This document shows, piece by piece, positions 63,793-64,000 of a stretch of 64,000 nucleotides of DNA. Under the pieces are notes generated by a model. It was not told where the DNA came from, did not search any database, and saw nothing but the letters and a program-made list of their open reading frames with translations. The stretch is from positions 930,984 to 994,983 of the forward strand of contig NZ_LMIU01000001.1 of NCBI RefSeq assembly GCF_001428845.1, written 5' to 3'. The first letter of the stretch is position 1. Each line of letters begins with the position of its first letter. The stretch is from Achromobacter sp. Root83 (GTDB lineage: Bacteria; Pseudomonadota; Gammaproteobacteria; Burkholderiales; Burkholderiaceae_B). The position numbers were made by a program, and so were the translations under genes.

Positions 63793-64000
63793 CGCCCACC
63801 CTGGTATTCGACCTCGAAACCATCCCCGACGCCGACGGGCTGCGCAAGCTCAACGGCTGGGGCGCCGACGTGCCCGACCAGGAGGTCGTCGAGCGCGCCC
63901 TCGCGGCGCGCCGCGAGGCCGTCGGCCATGACTTCCTGCCGCTGCACCTGCACAAGGTGGCGGTGGTGGGTTGCGTGTTCCGCGACGACCAGGGTTTTCG
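63789..64000 (+). CDS. PolB-like 3'-5' exonuclease (5' part, cut by right edge)
   Basis: Seventy codons are visible from ATG at 63789, which overlaps the nlpD stop by 4 bp. The start TLVFDLETIPDADGLRKL carries the DxE exonuclease motif I of the predicted 3'-5' exonucleases related to the PolB exonuclease domain, and LPLHLHKVAVVGCV matches the next conserved segment. The rest lies beyond the window. The coupling with nlpD suggests it belongs to the same transcript. Confidence 0.75.
   Translation, partial: MTPTLVFDLETIPDADGLRKLNGWGADVPDQEVVERALAARREAVGHDFLPLHLHKVAVVGCVFRDDQGF

Overview
The window looks like chromosomal DNA of a high-GC betaproteobacterium, most likely an Alcaligenaceae member of the Achromobacter/Bordetella type. 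This rests on the very high GC content with strong third-position bias, a Bug-type tricarboxylate-transporter binding protein, a rhizobial-style GlpSTPQUV glycerol-3-phosphate importer, the surE-pcm-nlpD block and a GC-rich palindromic intergenic repeat. Genus is an inference. I see no rRNA, tRNA, CRISPR array, IS element or prophage; the gene content reads as ordinary core/accessory chromosome.

Layout. 1-2341 (minus): an FUSC-type membrane protein cut by the left edge, a YbaK-type deacylase and an OmpR-like regulator with a degenerate receiver. 2477-7738 (minus): a TetR-regulated tripartite efflux operon (TetR, HlyD-type lipoprotein, ABC ATPase, ABC-2 permease, NodT outer-membrane factor) with a perfect 7-bp-arm palindrome before tetR. 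7901-10389: a CurA-like reductase overlapping a DJ-1/PfpI protein, then a small HD-GYP protein. 10395-19115: glycerol-3-phosphate use, with glpR-glpD on the minus strand divergent from glpSTPQUV on the plus strand, closed by a strong terminator.

19363-31000: a secreted alpha/beta hydrolase, a GAF-GGDEF diguanylate cyclase, a thioredoxin-reductase-like protein divergent from an SDR plus GH15 pair, an acyl-CoA dehydrogenase, an unrecognised 482-residue protein, and a run of small minus-strand genes (DUF2784, Mrr-like, S4, DUF502 with a collagen-like tail). An Lrp-type regulator is divergent from dadA. 32359-37329: a tandem 91-bp palindromic repeat, a YhaO/YhaN (SbcDC-like) pair and a beta-helix-repeat protein. 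37791-45321: a Bug protein divergent from a complete group-2 Mrp antiporter operon (mrpAB fusion, C-G). 45483-50235: a small secreted repeat protein, HAD phosphatase, tadA, an LD-carboxypeptidase with a His-rich extension, and ybiT.

50399-64000: an MFS transporter, a TauT/SsuB-type ABC operon carrying two unrelated binding proteins, a YigZ-family protein, thioredoxin, a luciferase-like monooxygenase, a VOC protein, an AzgA-type purine permease, tsaD, plsY, then surE-pcm-nlpD and the start of a PolB-like 3'-5' exonuclease cut by the right edge. I found no single undescribed system. The most notable signals are the complementary ATP-site degeneration in GlpS/GlpT, the collagen-like DUF502 tail, the His-rich LD-carboxypeptidase, the beta-helix protein, and several operator-like inverted repeats.
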